Source: Nitrospina sp. (GTDB taxonomy: Bacteria; Nitrospinota; Nitrospinia; Nitrospinales; VA-1). Taken from it: a stretch of 7,345 bases of DNA. Positions within the stretch are counted from its first letter, which is position 1. Each line of letters starts with the position of its first letter. The notes under the pieces are model-generated. The model saw only the letters and a program-made list of their open reading frames with translations, was not told where the DNA came from and searched no databases. Positions 3,942-7,345 of the stretch are shown piece after piece. The translations under genes and the position numbers were made by a program. Where the stretch lies: contig DODH01000253.1 of NCBI GenBank assembly GCA_003545625.1, forward strand, positions 17,381 to 24,725. The letters run 5' to 3'.

Positions 3942-5497
3942 AGTCGGCGTCTCCTCCACCAAGTGCGAATTCCCATTGTCGCAACCAGTCCGGGAAACAC
4001 AATGACACCCATGATGAATATTGCATAGCCCCAGGATTGTGTCATTTGAATGGGCGTATTTTTTCTTTCTTTAGGGCGAATGGAAATCAGGTTTTCCTCT
4101 TCCGCAAGCCAGGAAATGGCGTTGAGGAAAAAATCCCCATTTCCTGAAAAGTTGGTGTAGCGATTATTGGAGAAATCAGAATCGCCTACCACCAGCAGGG
4201 TGGCTTTTAATGCGGGTTTTTCACTCTTTGGTTTTTCCAGGTTTTCAGCGATTGCAGGGTTCTCTTCCTCTGGGTATTTTGTAGCGATGACTGAGACGGA
4301 AACCGGCCCTTTGACATCCTTGCCCTCATCATACTGTACGGTGCCGGAGCCAAAATCGGATTCCGCCCAACTGTTAGCGCCGGTTTTCAAAAGTTCAGTG
4401 GTGGTGATGCCAGCTACAGGAATCCCTCGGACTGATCTTATAATCGGGAAAATAGTTGCCAGAACAAAGTCGCTGGTGATTTCATGAACCGTATATTGAT
4501 TGACAACCGGTGCCGCGAAATCTCCTCCGAAAAGTTTGGACATGGGGTCGATGACGATATCCTCTCCAAGCTCAATGCCCCATTTTTTGAGAAAAGCCTC
4601 CATGCTGGATGAAGATTTGGGATCGATGAGCATGAAAACCGAACCGCCGGAGTTTAAATAGTTTTCAATAACTGCTTTTTCTTCATCCTGGATCGGTTTT
4701 TTGGGGCCAGGAATGACCAGTACCGAAGCGTCTTTAGGAATTTCCCCCGACTGGAGCAGTAATAACGGCTTGACGATAAATCCGTCCTGCTCAAGATTTG
4801 TTTTGGCGGTGGAGTAGCCCTCGTTTTCGGTGCTTCCTATTTGGCTCTCGCCATGTCCCTCAAGAAAATAAATCACCTTTTGTTCATCGCGGGTTACTTT
4901 TAAAAGCGCGTTGGTGATGTTTTCCTCGGTTGTGTTTTGAATCTTGGTTTCCTTGGCACCGCTTTCAAGGGCTACGGTTCCATAGGTAGTAACACCATAT
5001 TGCTTGGTGACTGAGGGGTTTTTATCCGGGTCCACATACTGCAGTTTAATTTTATTGGTTTCTTCAAGATAACCGGCAATCAAATTGGCAAAGGCGGCCT
5101 TTTCCGGAGAATCGGTTTGGAAAAAAGCCGTCAGCGTCACTTCGCGGGGTAGATTGGAAATAAATTTTTTGGTTTGGGGTGCAAGGGTAAAATACCCTCC
5201 CTCTGTAAAATCAAAACGATGTTCATGGCGGAAAGCAAGCAGGTTCAAAAAAATCAATATGCCCAGGAATACGGTGGTCACGACCAGGGTGTTTGCGCCG
5301 TATAGTGCAGAACGTGAAGAAAGGTTCTGCTTTAAACTGGGGCCTTCGGCAATGAAGAAAAATATTCCGTTAATAATACAGACGACCGTCAGAGAGGTTG
5401 ATACGCTTTTGAGATCGGGAAGGACAATATAAAAAAACAAGGCGATAAAACCTGTTGTCAGAGCCAGCCAACCTGCCATGGGTCCTAGTTTTTTCAT
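3938..5497 (-). CDS. GldG-like ABC transporter auxiliary protein (ABC_transp_aux family)
   Basis: This 519-residue membrane protein is the auxiliary component of a Gld-type ABC system. Membrane helices are at about 7-28, 33-50, 67-89 and 489-510. Charges (MKKLG start, Lys/Arg between helices 2 and 3, C-terminal RRRRL) predict both ends inside and the large domain, about 92-485, outside the membrane. Family landmarks: RFDFTEGGYFTLAPQT (94-109), FLEGHGE (211-217), a SGGSVFMLIDP strand (283-293), and VVGDSDFSNNRYTNFSGNGDFFLNAISWL (436-464), the most diagnostic block. In Bacteroidota GldG works with GldF and GldA in gliding and secretion-related functions; outside that group the role is unsettled, so I leave the symbol empty. 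ATG 5497 follows the permease stop by four bases, with GGAGGT six bases upstream embedded in the permease's last codons. The 3' end overlaps DUF4340 by four bases. Confidence 0.9.
   Translation of the reverse strand: MKKLGPMAGWLALTTGFIALFFYIVLPDLKSVSTSLTVVCIINGIFFFIAEGPSLKQNLSSRSALYGANTLVVTTVFLGILIFLNLLAFRHEHRFDFTEGGYFTLAPQTKKFISNLPREVTLTAFFQTDSPEKAAFANLIAGYLEETNKIKLQYVDPDKNPSVTKQYGVTTYGTVALESGAKETKIQNTTEENITNALLKVTRDEQKVIYFLEGHGESQIGSTENEGYSTAKTNLEQDGFIVKPLLLLQSGEIPKDASVLVIPGPKKPIQDEEKAVIENYLNSGGSVFMLIDPKSSSSMEAFLKKWGIELGEDIVIDPMSKLFGGDFAAPVVNQYTVHEITSDFVLATIFPIIRSVRGIPVAGITTTELLKTGANSWAESDFGSGTVQYDEGKDVKGPVSVSVIATKYPEEENPAIAENLEKPKSEKPALKATLLVVGDSDFSNNRYTNFSGNGDFFLNAISWLAEEENLISIRPKERKNTPIQMTQSWGYAIFIMGVIVFPGLVATMGIRTWWRRRRL
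3951..3957 (-). promoter_or_regulatory. Ribosome binding site deciding the DUF4340 start
   Basis: GGAGGAG on the minus strand, nine bases before ATG 3941, lies inside the last codons of the GldG-like gene. It favours ATG 3941 over the TTG seven codons upstream and fits translational coupling with the preceding gene. Confidence 0.7.
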
Positions 5498-5501
5498 TGC
5501 T

Positions 5502-6269
5502 TTACCTCCATCGATTGGAATCCAGCACGCGGTGGCAGAGGAAAAGATTGAATAAGATAAAGCTCAGGTAATAAACCAGGTCGCTGGTATTCACCAGGCC
5601 TTTTAAAAAACGTTCCAGATGATCGACAATGGAAATGTATTGAAGCACCTGTCCGGCGGTGGAGCCCGTCGCCTGGGCACCCCAGCCGATGACCCACATG
5701 AATAAGGAGAATCCGAAGGTCAAAACGGCGGCGACAATTTGATTGTCCGTTAGAGATGAAGCGAAGATGCCTACTGACACAAAACAGCCTGCCATCAATA
5801 ACACCCCTAGATAGCCTGTAACCACAGGGCCTGGTTCAGGTTCTCCCAGCAGAAACAGGAAGCCTACAGAATAAGAGGAGAGTAAAATCATCACCGCCAC
5901 TACTATCATGCAGGCCAGGAACTTGCCAAGAATAATTTCCCTAAGATGAACCGGGGAGGAAAGCAGGAGGCGGAAAGTTTTCATTTTTTTTTCATCCGCA
6001 AAGCTGCGCATGGTGATAATCGGGATGATCATCAATAGAATGACCGACATGTTTTGCAAACTGGGTTCAACTACCATTTCGTTCAGGTTCAGGTTCATTC
6101 CCATAGCCTGGAATTGTCCTGCCTGAAAACTCTGGAAGCTGAAAAAATTCAGGATATTAAAAAATATAAAACTGTATATGATTAAAAAGACGGTGGTGAC
6201 TATGTAAAAAATGGGTGAGTTGAAAAATGACCCCAAATCCCTCTTTGCAATGATCCATGCGCTTCTCAT
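5502..6269 (-). CDS. ABC-2 type transporter permease (GldF-like)
   Basis: A 255-residue integral membrane subunit, expected to form the channel half of the ABC exporter-like complex. Six predicted helices lie at about 19-40, 72-88, 113-139, 149-172, 177-198 and 230-246. The sequence TMRSFADEKKMKTFRLLLSSPV (87-108) is the characteristic cytoplasmic coupling segment after helix 2 of ABC-2/GldF permeases, and it is followed by the usual REIILGKFLA. The region between helices 1 and 2 (43-70, many Gln, Asn and Met) is extracytoplasmic and has no recognised motif. The gene overlaps the ATPase stop by four bases (ATGA at 6269-6266), so the two are almost certainly translated as a coupled pair. It ends four bases before the GldG-like gene. 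Length is normal for a half-size ABC-2 permease working as a dimer. Confidence 0.92.
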   Translation of the reverse strand: MRSAWIIAKRDLGSFFNSPIFYIVTTVFLIIYSFIFFNILNFFSFQSFQAGQFQAMGMNLNLNEMVVEPSLQNMSVILLMIIPIITMRSFADEKKMKTFRLLLSSPVHLREIILGKFLACMIVVAVMILLSSYSVGFLFLLGEPEPGPVVTGYLGVLLMAGCFVSVGIFASSLTDNQIVAAVLTFGFSLFMWVIGWGAQATGSTAGQVLQYISIVDHLERFLKGLVNTSDLVYYLSFILFNLFLCHRVLDSNRWR

Positions 6270-7201
6270 GCCTTTACATCCTTTTCTTCAATAGTTAGTT
6301 TGAGGAATATATCTTCCAGGGTCAAGGAGAGGGGTTTAATCTCGACAAGGCCCCATTGGTTTTCCAAAGCCAGGCGGGCGATTTCATCCTGAAGATTGGA
6401 ATTCAATTCGCATTCAAGCAGGAATTGATTTTTCTCTCCAGGTAAAACTGAAAGCACCTGCTCTAAGGCAGCTAATTTTTCCTCAATCGCATTATTTCCG
6501 TTCCTGACAGTCAGGGAGAGACGTTCGCTTTTTCTCAGTGAGGCGGTCAAACCTTCCAGGGAATCCACCGCCGCGATTTCTCCCTCGTTGATGATGATGA
6601 CCCTCTGGCATATTTGTGTGATTTCAGGAAGAATATGTGAACTGAGGATGATGGTGTGCGATACGGCAAGCTCCTGAATCAGTTTGCGGATTTCTATAAT
6701 TTGAATAGGGTCCAGACCGATGGTCGGTTCGTCAAGAATAAGAATATCAGGATCGTGCACCATGGCCTGCGCCAATCCAACGCGTTGCTGATATCCTTTA
6801 GAGAGCCGTCCTATGATACGATGGCTGACATCTTTCAATGAACAACTTTCGATCACTCTCTCTACGGCATTTCCTGTTTGCTTGCCTGTCATTCCCCGGA
6901 TTTGCGCGGCGAACATCAGGTAATCGCAAACACTCATGTCCGGATAGAGCGGCGGAGTTTCCGGCAGATAACCGATTATTTTCCTGATCTCAAGCGAATG
7001 CTCAAAGGTATCGTATCCTCGGATTCGGGCCGTCCCGCTGGATGCGGGAAGGATGCATGAAAGAATATTCATAGTCGTGCTTTTACCCGCCCCGTTAGGG
7101 CCTAGAAAGCCAACGACTTCCCCCTGTGCTATTTGAAAAGTTAAATTGTTGATAGCCCTTCTTGGACCGTAGTACTTGGTAAGATTTTCAACCTCGATCA
7201 T
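6266..7201 (-). CDS. ABC transporter ATP-binding protein (GldA-like)
   Basis: First gene of the operon in this window; a 311-residue cytoplasmic ATPase that powers the neighbouring ABC-2 permease. Motifs in order: A-loop Tyr around 10-11 (LTKYYG), Walker A GPNGAGKST (34-42), Q-loop region GYLPETPPLYPDMSV (77-91) with Glu in place of Gln as is usual in this subgroup, signature LSKGYQQR (133-140), Walker B ILILDEPTIGLD (153-164) with catalytic Glu158, and H-loop His189 (SSHI). A C-terminal domain of about 85 residues (225-311) follows, as in many GldA/CcmA-type ATPases. All catalytic residues are present. ATG 7201 is chosen because the family begins MIEVENLTKYYG and GGAG lies seven bases upstream; an in-frame TTG at 7252 would add 17 residues with no family counterpart. 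Confidence 0.95.
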   Translation of the reverse strand: MIEVENLTKYYGPRRAINNLTFQIAQGEVVGFLGPNGAGKSTTMNILSCILPASSGTARIRGYDTFEHSLEIRKIIGYLPETPPLYPDMSVCDYLMFAAQIRGMTGKQTGNAVERVIESCSLKDVSHRIIGRLSKGYQQRVGLAQAMVHDPDILILDEPTIGLDPIQIIEIRKLIQELAVSHTIILSSHILPEITQICQRVIIINEGEIAAVDSLEGLTASLRKSERLSLTVRNGNNAIEEKLAALEQVLSVLPGEKNQFLLECELNSNLQDEIARLALENQWGLVEIKPLSLTLEDIFLKLTIEEKDVKA

Positions 7202-7208
7202 CCGGGTT

Positions 7209-7212
7209 CTCC
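7209..7212 (-). promoter_or_regulatory. Ribosome binding site deciding the ATPase start
   Basis: GGAG on the minus strand, seven bases before ATG 7201, supports this start over the upstream TTG at 7252. I found no convincing promoter in 7213-7345, so transcription may begin outside the window. Confidence 0.55.
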
Positions 7213-7264
7213 ATAAGACTGTATCTTTCCAAGGGATTTTCAAGTCCCACAAGGAGGTTTTATT

Positions 7265-7285
7265 CCCCGTACGCCTGCGGCGGGG
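7265..7285 (+). repeat. G+C-rich hairpin upstream of the ABC operon, T-rich on the plus-strand side
   Basis: CCCCG (7265-7269) is inverted as CGGGG (7281-7285), with an inner GCC/GGC possible. On the plus strand TTGTTTGTTTTTT follows (7286-7298), terminator-like in that direction; on the minus strand there is no T-run. It lies in the 5' region of a minus-strand operon, where it may be a dispersed intergenic hairpin, a barrier to plus-strand transcription, or a leader structure. No gene is visible in 7202-7345. Confidence 0.45.
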
Positions 7286-7345
7286 TTGTTTGTTTTTTGG
7301 CTAGCAGAAAAACTCGAAGTGAATCATCATGCAGGAAAATACTGT

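Noticed and set aside
3942..3962. TTG start for the DUF4340 gene adding seven residues
   Set aside because: ATG 3941 has a strong GGAGGAG at ideal spacing and the ATGA overlap; the seven extra codons merely include the ribosome binding site.
5494..5697. 67-codon minus-strand frame over the permease 3' end
   Set aside because: Alternative-frame shadow of the ABC-2 permease; no family features or independent start signals.
7202..7252. TTG start for the ATPase adding 17 residues
   Set aside because: The family N-terminus begins at MIEVENL, and GGAG sits seven bases before ATG 7201.

Overview
The window looks like a chromosomal stretch from a Gram-negative bacterium of moderate G+C. Every convincing gene is on the minus strand. 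The gene types (a Gld-like ABC module with DUF4340, an Nfu_N protein, a MacroD-type macro protein) would fit a Nitrospinota, Desulfobacterota or similar lineage. That assignment is inference from gene content; no rRNA or taxonomic marker is present.

Layout, read along the minus strand from high to low coordinates. (1) 7201-2199 is a tight four-gene operon: ABC ATPase, ABC-2 permease, GldG-like ABC_transp_aux membrane protein, and a DUF4340 membrane-anchored protein. Its junctions are an ATGA overlap, a 4-base gap and a second ATGA overlap, so the four products are probably made together as one envelope complex. The ATPase and permease form the engine, and the two large extracytoplasmic proteins are the likely partners. 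(2) 2198-1397 is an 800-base gap without a convincing gene. It holds an A-tract-rich segment, a very good sigma70-type promoter with a palindromic operator between its -35 and -10, a short reading frame with a Shine-Dalgarno sequence, a 235-base segment bounded by perfect 12-base inverted repeats, and an intrinsic terminator. Together these form a small, self-contained, probably repressible transcription unit whose product I cannot identify; it may be the remains of a disrupted locus. (3) 1396-409 is a dUTPase gene overlapping a macro-domain gene, a pair suggesting coupled nucleotide or ADP-ribose housekeeping. (4) 344-1 is the 5' part of an Nfu_N-domain gene (iron-sulfur scaffold-related) that runs off the window.

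Most notable points: the DUF4340 protein is four tandem modules of about 135 residues with regularly spaced Trp, YGL, GN and RDKTLL-like landmarks; dUTPase and macro protein share coding sequence; the macro protein has Ala where MacroD enzymes carry a conserved Asp; and the gap contains an orphan regulated promoter next to an inverted-repeat-bounded segment. I see no CRISPR array, tRNA, rRNA or complete transposase.
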